Assembly (NCBI GenBank): GCA_025963635.1
Contig: JAOQAK010000075.1
Coordinates: 1 to 64,000 of the forward strand
Direction: 5' to 3'
DNA: 64,000 bases
Source: Ferruginibacter sp.
GTDB taxonomy: Bacteria > Bacteroidota > Bacteroidia > Chitinophagales > Chitinophagaceae
Numbering within the stretch: position 1 is the first letter of the stretch; the number at the start of each line of letters is the position of its first letter. A program made the position numbers and the translations under genes. The notes beneath the pieces were generated by a model that ran no database searches, had not been told where the DNA came from, and saw only the letters and a program-made list of their open reading frames with translations. Positions 50,090 through 59,340 of the stretch are shown here, one piece after another.

Positions 50090-50731
50090 CTACTCATTAA
50101 TATCCAGCTGCTTAATTATTTTAGCTGGAATCCCCCCGATAATTACATCAGAAGGGAACTTTCCACTTACTACAGCACCGGTAGCCACAATCGTATTATT
50201 ACCGATTTCAGTATTTTTCAATATAGTAACGTTATTACCTACCCATACATTTTTGCCAATTTGAACTTTACCAATTTCTCCGATTTTTCTTCTTTCATTT
50301 GGTAAAACCCCATGTGCCTCATGATCCATGATTGTGACATTTTCACCGATAAGTGTATCGCTACCTATTGATATGAAATTTGCTGCACAAACAAATAGGT
50401 TATTATTTGTTAAAACATTATCGCCGATAATTATACGGGCATCATTGTATCTTGGTTGCAACTCAATATATCCACCCCGATGATGTCCCCCAGGCTTATA
50501 TCCAAAGACACAATTGTTTCCAATTTCTAATTTCCCTGATCCGGTTATTTTTGTGAATTGATTACATTTTGGAGCATGCTTAATTAAGAGAACCCTTTTA
50601 TTTCTTATTGCCGTACAATTAGCACAGTAATAATTGTAGAACAAAATAATTTTCTGAAAATATTTTTTTTTAAACTGAATGAGGGAGTATAAAAATCTTT
50701 TTACAGAAACCATTTTAAATCTTAAAAGCAA
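50090..50731 (-). CDS. Left-handed beta-helix acyltransferase
   Basis: Hexapeptide repeats: IGENVTIMDHEAHG, IGKNVWVGNNVTILKNTEIGNNTIVATGAVVSGKFPSDVIIGGIPAKII. Confidence 0.88.
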   Translation of the reverse strand: MLLRFKMVSVKRFLYSLIQFKKKYFQKIILFYNYYCANCTAIRNKRVLLIKHAPKCNQFTKITGSGKLEIGNNCVFGYKPGGHHRGGYIELQPRYNDARIIIGDNVLTNNNLFVCAANFISIGSDTLIGENVTIMDHEAHGVLPNERRKIGEIGKVQIGKNVWVGNNVTILKNTEIGNNTIVATGAVVSGKFPSDVIIGGIPAKIIKQLDINE

Positions 50732-51832
50732 TTAAAAAAAATTACCAATCATTTGGGATACTGCCTCTACATCGATTTGGGTCATTCCCGGCCATAAAGG
50801 TAAACTAAGACTGGTATCTGCAATTTCCTCGGTAATTGGAAAATCTCCAGCACTGTAACCGAGATGTTTATAGGCGTTCTGCAAATGAGGGGGTATAGGA
50901 TAATGTATAAGTGTACCGATCCCATTTTTCGCCAAGTGTTTTTGTAAGGCATCTCTTTGCTGGGTTCTAATTACATATAAATGGTAAACATGGGTGGCTT
51001 TTTCTGCCAGTTTAGGCAATATAATTTGTGAATATTCTTTAAGGGTTTCGTCATACCAGCAAGCAATCTGTTGTCGCTCTTTAGTCCATTGATCTAAATA
51101 TTTAAGTTTAACCGATAAAAGAGCGGCCTGACACTCATCCAGCCGCATATTATGGCCGATAACCTCGTTATAATATTTTTTATATGAACCATAATTTCGA
51201 AGTACCATCGCTTTTTGCGCAAGGATCTCATTACTGGTTGTAACAGCACCCGCATCTCCTAATGCTCCAAGATTCTTTCCTGGATAAAAGCTGGTACCAT
51301 TAATATCACCCCAAGAACCAGTAAGGTTTCCGTTATAGCTTGCACCTTGAGCCTGGGCGTTGTCTTCAATTACATACAGCCCATGCCTTTCAGCTATTGT
51401 TTTAATGGCCTCCATTTCGCAGGCCTGCCCATATAAATGCACCGGCATAATAACTCTCGTTTTGGGAGTAATTGCCGCTTCTATCAATTCGGGATTTATA
51501 TTGAAGCTATCAATACGTGGCTCAACAAACACGGGTGTGGCTCCAACAAATGAGACTGCTAACACTGATGCGATATAAGTATTAGCAGGAACAATCACTT
51601 CGTCATCTACACCGATACTCAATGCTAACAGGGATATGTGTAACGCATCTAATCCATTACTAACACCAACAACATGATTGACCCCGTTAAATAACGCATA
51701 TTCAGCTTCAAATTGCTTTACTCTCTCACCCAAAACATACCAGTTACTATCATAAAAGGACTCAAAAGCCTGCATTATTTCCCCTTTTATGGGTTGATGC
51801 ATATAATTAAAATTCAAAAATGGAATGCTCAT
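50732..51832 (-). CDS. DegT/DnrJ/EryC1/StrS aminotransferase (FdtB/QdtB-like)
   Basis: PFLNFNYMHQPIKGEI, GVSNGLDALHISLLALSIGVDDEVIVPANTYIAS, SFYPGKNLGALGDAGAV, HNMRLDECQAALL. Confidence 0.95.
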   Translation of the reverse strand: MSIPFLNFNYMHQPIKGEIMQAFESFYDSNWYVLGERVKQFEAEYALFNGVNHVVGVSNGLDALHISLLALSIGVDDEVIVPANTYIASVLAVSFVGATPVFVEPRIDSFNINPELIEAAITPKTRVIMPVHLYGQACEMEAIKTIAERHGLYVIEDNAQAQGASYNGNLTGSWGDINGTSFYPGKNLGALGDAGAVTTSNEILAQKAMVLRNYGSYKKYYNEVIGHNMRLDECQAALLSVKLKYLDQWTKERQQIACWYDETLKEYSQIILPKLAEKATHVYHLYVIRTQQRDALQKHLAKNGIGTLIHYPIPPHLQNAYKHLGYSAGDFPITEEIADTSLSLPLWPGMTQIDVEAVSQMIGNFF

Positions 51833-52372
51833 TTAAATTTTTTTAAAATAATATTTTTTCCCTTCCTCAGAAATATAACAATCACCATCCCATCTTAGCT
51901 TGTTTCCGGATTCATCAATATAAGCGTTAATACGTCCAGGATTTCCAATGACCACTGAATTTGGGGGGACATCTTTTGTAACAAGGGTACCCGCACCGAT
52001 TAAAGAATATTTCCCGATTCTCACTCCCCCCAGAATAGTTGAACCGGCACCTATTGAAACAAATGATTCTAAAATTGTAATTTGAAATTCCTTGGGAAAG
52101 ACTTTCGACCTTGGATATTTATCATTTGTAAAAGATACGTTCGGTCCAATAAAAACATTACTCTCTATTCTAATTCCATCCCACAAATAAACTCCTGATT
52201 TAATAGTTACATTATCTCCAATTATAACATCGTTTTCAATGAAAGTATGACAATTAATATTACAATTTTCGCCAATAACTGCATTTTTTAATACAATTGA
52301 AAACTGCCATATTTGAGTTCCGGCACCTATGTTTGTTGATTGTACTTCGGCATTTTTATGTATTACAGGCAT
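51833..52372 (-). CDS. Hexapeptide-repeat N-acetyltransferase (FdtC/QdtC-like)
   Basis: IGAGTQIWQFSIVLKNAVIGENCNINCHTFIENDVIIGDNVTIKSGVYLWDGIRIESNVFIGPNVSFTNDKYPRSK. Confidence 0.9.
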   Translation of the reverse strand: MPVIHKNAEVQSTNIGAGTQIWQFSIVLKNAVIGENCNINCHTFIENDVIIGDNVTIKSGVYLWDGIRIESNVFIGPNVSFTNDKYPRSKVFPKEFQITILESFVSIGAGSTILGGVRIGKYSLIGAGTLVTKDVPPNSVVIGNPGRINAYIDESGNKLRWDGDCYISEEGKKYYFKKI

Positions 52373-52377
52373 AAAAA

Positions 52378-52818
52378 CTATTGATAATTTTCTAAATAAT
52401 CTTCATAACTTCTTATATAGTCATTTTCATTGTAACGATGCGAAACTAAAACCAAACAAATTGAACCCGACGAGAAATTAAGCTCAGAGGCCCAAATACC
52501 TGGTGGAATATGCATTCCCATATAAGGTCTGTTCAACTGAATTAAACGCTTTGTTTTTCCATCATCTAATAAAATCTCGAACGACCCACTTGCAGCAATT
52601 AAAAACTGGTGACATTCCTTGTGTGCATGAGCCCCCCTGGACTCGCCACCGGGTATGTCATAAAGATAGAAAACCCTTTTTACCCCAAATGGAATCTCAA
52701 CATTATTGTTTACAGGAGTAATATTTCCAGATCTGTTTTCTATCCTAGGTAGATATATTAGATTACAATCAAAAACAGTCTGTTTACTTTTCATTTCCAA
52801 ATGATCTAAAATCTTCAA
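52378..52818 (-). CDS. Sugar 3,4-ketoisomerase, FdtA/QdtA-like cupin (copy 1)
   Basis: IPFGVKRVFYLYDIPGGESRGAHAHKECHQFLIAASGSFEILLDDG. Confidence 0.9.
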   Translation of the reverse strand: MKILDHLEMKSKQTVFDCNLIYLPRIENRSGNITPVNNNVEIPFGVKRVFYLYDIPGGESRGAHAHKECHQFLIAASGSFEILLDDGKTKRLIQLNRPYMGMHIPPGIWASELNFSSGSICLVLVSHRYNENDYIRSYEDYLENYQ

Positions 52819-53209
52819 AACTTCTTATGTAATCATTTTCATCATAGGACTTATCGGCCATCACAAGGGCTAAAGAATTAGTGGAAAAGTTTTCCATGCT
52901 ACGCCAATACATTTTGGGAACATATAACCCGTAATAAGAACGGTTAAGATGGAACCGCTGTTCTTTATTTCCATCGTGCAATACCACATCAAAACTTCCG
53001 CTAAGGGCTACAATAAATTCCTGCAAGGTTTTATATGCATGCGCTCCCCTTACTTCCCCCCCCGGTACATCGTATATCCAATAGGTACGGGCTATTTTAA
53101 AAGGAATTTGATTCTCCTCTTCTATGAATGACAAATTTCCTCTTGGATCAAGAAATTTAGGCAGGTCAATAATAGTTGGCTTACTAATGCTATTGATAAA
53201 ACTGCTCAA
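52784..53209 (-). CDS. Sugar 3,4-ketoisomerase, FdtA/QdtA-like cupin (copy 2)
   Basis: IPFKIARTYWIYDVPGGEVRGAHAYKTLQEFIVALSGSFDVVLHDG; overlaps copy 1 by 35 nt. Confidence 0.9.
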   Translation of the reverse strand: MSSFINSISKPTIIDLPKFLDPRGNLSFIEEENQIPFKIARTYWIYDVPGGEVRGAHAYKTLQEFIVALSGSFDVVLHDGNKEQRFHLNRSYYGLYVPKMYWRSMENFSTNSLALVMADKSYDENDYIRSFEDFRSFGNEK

Positions 53210-53816
53210 TATTAATTATATCTGGTGAAAACAAGGTGGGATTATTATACGCAGCAAATGATATATTATTGATTTTGGCAGCCTCAAGGTCGTTTATGGA
53301 ATCGCCGATTAAAACACATTGTTCTAGAGGATATTTATTATTTGTTAACAGTTGCTCAACCAATTGATTCTTGGGAGTAGGTGACCCCTGTATGGTATAA
53401 AAATATTGACTGATTTCAAGAAAAGCACATAAGGCGTTTAATTCGGTGCCGTCTGAGCCCGAAACAATGTGCATCCTAAATTTCCCTGCGTTTTGCTTTA
53501 CAAATTTTATTGAATCATCGATAAGTAAGGCAGAGTTAAACAATAATTTTTTCATTATAACAGAAAATCTTTCCGCCAATTCCACTACTTGTTCGTCGGT
53601 TATTTTTTCCTTCCTTATCTCCTCAAAAAAATAACGGAATTTGACATACCTTGATAAACCTCCATTCAATTCGTGGAAATTCATCAGTGCTGCTACCTGT
53701 TCAACCGGGTAATCAGCCAATACCTTTTCAAAACCCATTCCCCGTATGGCATTTGAATTCATCAAAACCCCATCAAAATCCCATAGGATAACTTTGAAAT
53801 TATTCAGCATCAGCAA
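53190..53816 (-). CDS. HAD-family hydrolase (phosphatase)
   Basis: VILWDFDGVLMNSNAIRGMGFEKVL, HIVSGSDGTELNAL, CVLIGDSINDLEAAK. Confidence 0.9.
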   Translation of the reverse strand: MLMLNNFKVILWDFDGVLMNSNAIRGMGFEKVLADYPVEQVAALMNFHELNGGLSRYVKFRYFFEEIRKEKITDEQVVELAERFSVIMKKLLFNSALLIDDSIKFVKQNAGKFRMHIVSGSDGTELNALCAFLEISQYFYTIQGSPTPKNQLVEQLLTNNKYPLEQCVLIGDSINDLEAAKINNISFAAYNNPTLFSPDIINIEQFYQ

Positions 53817-54528
53817 TTCGTTTTAACACTTTTTCTATGTCTTCGGGATTATCAATAGGAATGGAATCCTTTGACATTTTAATCATTTGAACATCGTACC
53901 CCATTTCTAAAAAACGGAGTATCTCAATATCTTCCTGTTCTTCAAAAGGTGTTTTAACTGAATAATTTTTAAATGCTAAAAGCGCATCCTTAGGAAACGC
54001 ATAAACACAAACCTGCCTGTATCCAAAATTAAAAATGTTTCTTTTATTTCCCGGAATAGCAGATCGGGACATATATAGGAGCCTTTCATCCCTTCTAAAA
54101 ACCACTTTGGGTACAGATACACTTCTATAATCGGCGTCATTATCAATTTCGCAATACCCATTCAAAATACTTCCACAGGATCTCGGCAAAACATTAAGCA
54201 GTACCGTTATGTCATTCGGGTTGAAAACAGGTTCGTCCCCCTGTACATTAATGTAATACTCTGCATCAATTTGAAGGGCAACCTCAGCTACCCTGTCTGT
54301 TCCGGTCAGGCAGTTATCGGAAGTTAATATGGCCTGAATTCCCAGGCTTTCGCAATGCGACAGAATCCTCACATCTTCTGTTGCCACATAAATTTGTTCT
54401 GCGGGATAAGCTTTGGCACATTGTTCATACACTCTTTGTGTCATAGATTTTCCAGCCAGTTCTAATAAGGGCTTTCCGGGAAAACGGGTGGATTGATACC
54501 TGGCAGGAATAATCAGTACAGTTTTCAT
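53800..54528 (-). CDS. CMP-Kdo-synthetase-like (KdsB family) cytidylyltransferase
   Basis: IIPARYQSTRFPGKPLLELAGKSMTQRVYEQC, GTDRVAEVALQIDAEYYINVQGDEP. Confidence 0.9.
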   Translation of the reverse strand: MKTVLIIPARYQSTRFPGKPLLELAGKSMTQRVYEQCAKAYPAEQIYVATEDVRILSHCESLGIQAILTSDNCLTGTDRVAEVALQIDAEYYINVQGDEPVFNPNDITVLLNVLPRSCGSILNGYCEIDNDADYRSVSVPKVVFRRDERLLYMSRSAIPGNKRNIFNFGYRQVCVYAFPKDALLAFKNYSVKTPFEEQEDIEILRFLEMGYDVQMIKMSKDSIPIDNPEDIEKVLKRIADAE

Positions 54529-54531
54529 ATA

Positions 54532-56118
54532 CTAATTAAGTTTGTCATAGACAGATTCTGCAACCAGGTTTTTATACCTGGTTGGGGTTAATGATGAGAT
54601 GATTAATCCATATATTTTGGCATCATGAAAAAGTAAGTCGTTTTCGATGAATAGCTCCTGCTCTTTCGTACCAACGTTACTTTCCCCATAACCGTCATAA
54701 CCGGTAACAAAAATCTCTTCTACTCCAAGTTCAATAGCGGTTTGTATTGCCAAACTGGTATGAGTGTCTTTTACTATAGTCGTATAGTGTACATCAGTTA
54801 ACTCATAGGTTGATTGAATAACCTTATCCGGTACATATGTACCCATTTTCCGTGGATAAGGAGGGAGTATACAAATTCCGTTAAATGAATCAAACTCATT
54901 AAACACGGTCGATAGTCTTTGTCCTTCATTGCCGGCTAAACAATAATATTGTGGTACAGAAAGTGTGGAATAAGGAAAAGCATTTTTGGCACTAGCATGA
55001 ATCAGGCAAATATCGTTTTGAGCCTCGATAAACAATTTTATTGCCATTGCGTGATCAACAGCAGTTGGTCCTCCTCCCAAAATAATCGCTTTTTTAATCT
55101 TGGTTTTTGAATTAAAAATGGGGAAACGTAGATTATCTTCTACGCCAGCTTTTTGATTATGTAATGCCCGGATTATACTATTAAAAGAATAGTATCTTTT
55201 GGACACCCAGTCCATCACTTCTTTTTGTGGTAATGAATTTGCACCGGATACCATATAAGGTAGATTCGTACCCCATTCGTAGGTAGTTTGAAGTTTTGAA
55301 AATCCATCCACTACATTTGCCAGCGCATTAAAATCAAGCTCTATCTGGCCTTTAGCATGCAGCGCTGTCAATAACAATTCGGTTTTTAAATTACCAGCTC
55401 CCCTGCCCATGCCAGTAACAGTTGCATCAACAATATTTGCCCCACACTCAATAGCTGTTAAAGTGTTGATTAATGCCAGCTCTAAATTATTATGCCCGTG
55501 AAAACCGATCTTTACATTCGTCTGTTCTTTTACCAATTCATAGGTATATTTTACATCGTTGGGATATATCCCACCATACGAATCCACCATGTAAAAATAA
55601 TCCGCGATTCCGTTCACTTCTTTTATCAGCGTAAGAAATTCCTTTTGCTCAGGCCATTTGGACATATACATCACATTGAACCCCACTTCAAACCCCAATT
55701 TTTTTATTGCCACAGCTAGTAATAGCGCCCTTTTAAAATTTTTTGGATCAATCGCTATGCGAACCATATCAATCAGGCCCACACACGGTTTTAGCAACGT
55801 ATCCACGTTTTCTAACCGGACATCTTTTTCATCAAGAATGACTACCAATTTCCTATTCGAAATATTTTTTAGCCCCTCCATCAAATACACCGGGCAATAA
55901 AAATATTGACCCAAATATCCGTTCATCTTGTTAGAACGATAACCTATTTCCAAATATTCCACTGGCAATTCATTGAAAGCCTGAATGTAAGAGTTTACCA
56001 ATTCCTTACTGAAATCCCAGTTGGTATAATACCCTCCGTCCCTTAATGTGCAGTCCAGTATTTTTATCGGCGATGTCATCATAATTGTATTTAAAAATTT
56101 ATCGTAACCGGAAATCAA
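54532..56118 (-). CDS. DRE-TIM (HMGL-like) aldolase-domain protein with C-terminal Rossmann/DUF115-like domain
   Basis: IKILDCTLRDGGYYTNWDFS, VGFHGHNNLELALINTLTAIECGANIVDATVTGMGRGAGNLKTE; C-terminal AIILGGGPTAVDHAMAIKLFIEAQNDICLIHAS...EIFVTGYDGYGESN; start may be 56082. Confidence 0.85.
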   Translation of the reverse strand: MISGYDKFLNTIMMTSPIKILDCTLRDGGYYTNWDFSKELVNSYIQAFNELPVEYLEIGYRSNKMNGYLGQYFYCPVYLMEGLKNISNRKLVVILDEKDVRLENVDTLLKPCVGLIDMVRIAIDPKNFKRALLLAVAIKKLGFEVGFNVMYMSKWPEQKEFLTLIKEVNGIADYFYMVDSYGGIYPNDVKYTYELVKEQTNVKIGFHGHNNLELALINTLTAIECGANIVDATVTGMGRGAGNLKTELLLTALHAKGQIELDFNALANVVDGFSKLQTTYEWGTNLPYMVSGANSLPQKEVMDWVSKRYYSFNSIIRALHNQKAGVEDNLRFPIFNSKTKIKKAIILGGGPTAVDHAMAIKLFIEAQNDICLIHASAKNAFPYSTLSVPQYYCLAGNEGQRLSTVFNEFDSFNGICILPPYPRKMGTYVPDKVIQSTYELTDVHYTTIVKDTHTSLAIQTAIELGVEEIFVTGYDGYGESNVGTKEQELFIENDLLFHDAKIYGLIISSLTPTRYKNLVAESVYDKLN

Positions 56119-56123
56119 TAAAA

Positions 56124-58520
56124 CTAATTCGATCTTTTCGCCCTTTTAAATAACCTCTGCCACCATTTATCCTTGCTCTCATTTTCACTATATCCATAGC
56201 CCGCACCATAACTGTAACCACCATAACCATAACCCTTCCCATAGCCATACCCAAGTATTTTTTTTGTAATAATACCATTAAAAACCAAGTTAATATTCGG
56301 CAAGGTTTTTCTCTGATGGTTGTCTTTTATTAATTTTAGAAATGAACGATGGGTATAATTATGGCGAATGATATACATAGTACTATGTGCAATTCCTGCA
56401 AGAATCTTAGCATCAGTTACCGCTGCTATAGGTGGCGAATCGATTAGAATATAATCAAAATGCAGTTTTAAATATTGAAACAAATCCAACAATCTTTGTC
56501 CGGCAATCAATTCAGCAGGATTAGGCGGTATCGGCCCTGAGGGTATAATACTAAAATTTGCAATAGTTGCATGAGGTTTGATGATATCTGTTTCCGTAGC
56601 CATATTAATCAAGTAATTACTGAGGCCCGGGTCACGACTTATGCCAAGGGGTTTACTTATTTTAGGTTTACGCAGATCGAATTCCAGTAATACTAATTTG
56701 GCACCAGTGAGCGTTAGGCTGATTGCCGTATTGATTGCTACAAAACTCTTTCCTTCACCTGGAATAGAAGACGTGACTAATATAATCTTACACTTATCAG
56801 TTACATTAGCATTGACATAACTTAAATTTGTTCTTAATTCTCTGAATTGCTCTGCAACAAGACTGCGATTGCCCTCCCCCACTACTATCGGAGAATCAGT
56901 TTTTGTTGGCTGAAAGATCAACTCTCCAATTATTGGTACTTCGGGTAACCCTGTTTCAAGCTGGGCCCTGAATAATAGGCGGCTATTTGCAAATTCCCGC
57001 AGATAGATATAAATCGCAGCTAATATAAGTGCTACTAAAATCGCATTCCCATAAATTTTTGTTGGGATTGGAGAAATGAGGCCTGAAGATTCTGGTTTTT
57101 CAATTAACCTATAATTTGGTAAAATAGCAGCGGCGGCAATTGCAGATTCTTCCCTTTTTTGTAAAAGAAAGGTATAAATCGCATTTTTAATGCTTTGTTG
57201 TCTGCTAATATCCAATAGCAGTTTTTCCTTTTGAGGTATTCTTCCCAAAGTTGACACTACTCTGTCATTGTCAGATATAAGACGATGGCGACCAGCCAGC
57301 ATGCTCATCTTTAGATTATTGATACTAGCAATAATGCTGGGCTTTAGTTTTGAAATTGCTTCTTCATATACTTCAATCTGTGGATTTTTACTTCCTGAAA
57401 TTTGCTTAGTTTTTTCCAATTCAAATTCTGATTGGTAAAGTTGATTTAACAATGCTATTAATACAGGATCATCAATACCTAGCGTAGCAGGTACTGGGTT
57501 ATTAGAATTAATTCTGCTGGTTACATATTGTTCAATTTGTTTTATTACCTCTAGTTTTACATCCAGTTCACCAATTTTCGTATCTGCATCCTTTAACTGA
57601 TCTAAATATAGCTTACCTTCTGCACCAAGGTCGACAATGCCCTGTGTTGTCTTAAACGATTGCAAATTTTTTTCCACCCCATTTAATTCCTCTGATACCA
57701 AATTTAATCTTTCATCTAAAAAACGTAAGGTATTGGCAGAAATCCGACTCTTATAATCTACAGTAGAAGTACCATAAAGATTAATGAGGTTATTTAGAAT
57801 TGTTACTCCCCGATCAGGCAATGACTCTTCATAGGACAGTTCCAAAATTGAAGACTGCTTGCTAATTGGTTTTATTGTAAGTGATTTTTGAATAATATCT
57901 ACAGACTTGGATATCGGCAGAATGGTGATATACCATTTGGCGTTTTCTGATAAAGGCTTATAGCCTCTATTGATGTGCCAGCGAATTCTTCCAAACTTAC
58001 TTCCCACAAGCGAGTCTATGGGATAGGATACACCTTTAAACCTAACGAAATCTCTTATAATTTCCACTTCCCCGAAAATGTTACTCTTTATCGAGTCGGG
58101 GTTTTCAAGTACTAGCTTGAAGGGAGTATCATTAAAATGCTGGCCTGATTTTAAATACCCTTTCTGACTATACTGTACATTCAATTGTAAATTTGATGCC
58201 AGTTTGCCTAACAAATCCCTGGATCTTAAAATCTCCATTTCTCTCTCAGCCTCTGTGGAAAGATTCCTAGTATCTAATTTGATGATCTCCTGCAAATTGG
58301 CACTTTTTTGTTGGCTGTCATCATTTACCACCAATTTGGCCTCCACTAGATACAAGGACACCTGATACCGTAAATATATGTAACCGCTTAAAATCCCTAG
58401 GCCAAAAGCCAATACTGCTAAAGGCCAAAAAGGAAGAACCCTGAATAGTAGACGTTGTATTCTCTGGCTCTCGTCTAAAGATTCCTCCAGATTATTAAAT
58501 TCTTGCTTATGTATTGACAT
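56124..58520 (-). CDS. Wzc-like polysaccharide co-polymerase/BY-kinase
   Basis: Wzz-type N-terminus, coiled coils, Walker A SSIPGEGKSFVAINTA, LLEFDLRKPKISK, DYILIDSPPIAAVTDA, Tyr-rich C-tail. Confidence 0.95.
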   Translation of the reverse strand: MSIHKQEFNNLEESLDESQRIQRLLFRVLPFWPLAVLAFGLGILSGYIYLRYQVSLYLVEAKLVVNDDSQQKSANLQEIIKLDTRNLSTEAEREMEILRSRDLLGKLASNLQLNVQYSQKGYLKSGQHFNDTPFKLVLENPDSIKSNIFGEVEIIRDFVRFKGVSYPIDSLVGSKFGRIRWHINRGYKPLSENAKWYITILPISKSVDIIQKSLTIKPISKQSSILELSYEESLPDRGVTILNNLINLYGTSTVDYKSRISANTLRFLDERLNLVSEELNGVEKNLQSFKTTQGIVDLGAEGKLYLDQLKDADTKIGELDVKLEVIKQIEQYVTSRINSNNPVPATLGIDDPVLIALLNQLYQSEFELEKTKQISGSKNPQIEVYEEAISKLKPSIIASINNLKMSMLAGRHRLISDNDRVVSTLGRIPQKEKLLLDISRQQSIKNAIYTFLLQKREESAIAAAAILPNYRLIEKPESSGLISPIPTKIYGNAILVALILAAIYIYLREFANSRLLFRAQLETGLPEVPIIGELIFQPTKTDSPIVVGEGNRSLVAEQFRELRTNLSYVNANVTDKCKIILVTSSIPGEGKSFVAINTAISLTLTGAKLVLLEFDLRKPKISKPLGISRDPGLSNYLINMATETDIIKPHATIANFSIIPSGPIPPNPAELIAGQRLLDLFQYLKLHFDYILIDSPPIAAVTDAKILAGIAHSTMYIIRHNYTHRSFLKLIKDNHQRKTLPNINLVFNGIITKKILGYGYGKGYGYGGYSYGAGYGYSENESKDKWWQRLFKRAKRSN

Positions 58521-58542
58521 AATAATTTAAAAAATTAATTGG

Positions 58543-59340
58543 CTATTTACTAAGATTTATGATGGTGATAAGTAGAGACAAGCCAACCGCAACAATACCT
58601 AAGTATTGCGGAACACCCGTGCGGTTGATAAATTTCGCTTTAACTGGCTCCACATAAACGATGTCGTTTGTTTTAAGGTAATAATAGGGCGATTGAAAAA
58701 GGTCCTTCGATAGTAAATTCACTCTAGCAAAATTCCTCTCACCGTTCACTTCACGCACAACCAACACATTTTCACGTTTACCAAGATCTGTAAGGTCACC
58801 TGCCATACTGATAGCTTCTAGAATAGTAGTTCGTTCATTCGGCATATTAAATCTTCCCCTATTATTAACCTCGCCCATTACTGAAAAATTATAATTTAAA
58901 AAACGAACATTTACAACAGGATTTTTAGTGTAATCCTTGAACAATTTTGTGAGTGTGTTTTGTAACTGTAGCCTTGTTAATCCTTCTGCCTGAACTTTGC
59001 CGATATAAGGGATCTGAATTTTCCCATCTGCTTCTACAAGGTAACCAATAGAAACACCACCAGTGAGAGAAGATGTTGCGCCGGACCCAGTTCCTGTTCC
59101 ATTACCAGAGTTAAGTGCAATTAAATCAAGTGGATTACTGCCGCCCACTGTGATCCAAAGCTGGTCATTCTTCTGAATTGGATTCTCAAAACTTGTTGGG
59201 GCATTCCGTAAACTTCCTGCAATGGTATCCTTTAGGTCGTTAAAATATATCACCTGTTTAGTAGAAGTACAGGACTGCATATTAAACACAAATATGACGA
59301 TTGTTGCACAACTCAGGAAGCACTTAAATTTTTGTACCAT
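58543..59340 (-). CDS. Wza-like polysaccharide export lipoprotein
   Basis: Lipobox-like NMQSCTSTKQ; SLBB/poly_export features: IGYLVEADGKIQIPYIGKVQAEGLTRLQLQNTL, GEVNNRGRFNMPNERTTILEAISMAGDLTDLGKRENVLVVRE. Confidence 0.94.
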   Translation of the reverse strand: MVQKFKCFLSCATIVIFVFNMQSCTSTKQVIYFNDLKDTIAGSLRNAPTSFENPIQKNDQLWITVGGSNPLDLIALNSGNGTGTGSGATSSLTGGVSIGYLVEADGKIQIPYIGKVQAEGLTRLQLQNTLTKLFKDYTKNPVVNVRFLNYNFSVMGEVNNRGRFNMPNERTTILEAISMAGDLTDLGKRENVLVVREVNGERNFARVNLLSKDLFQSPYYYLKTNDIVYVEPVKAKFINRTGVPQYLGIVAVGLSLLITIINLSK

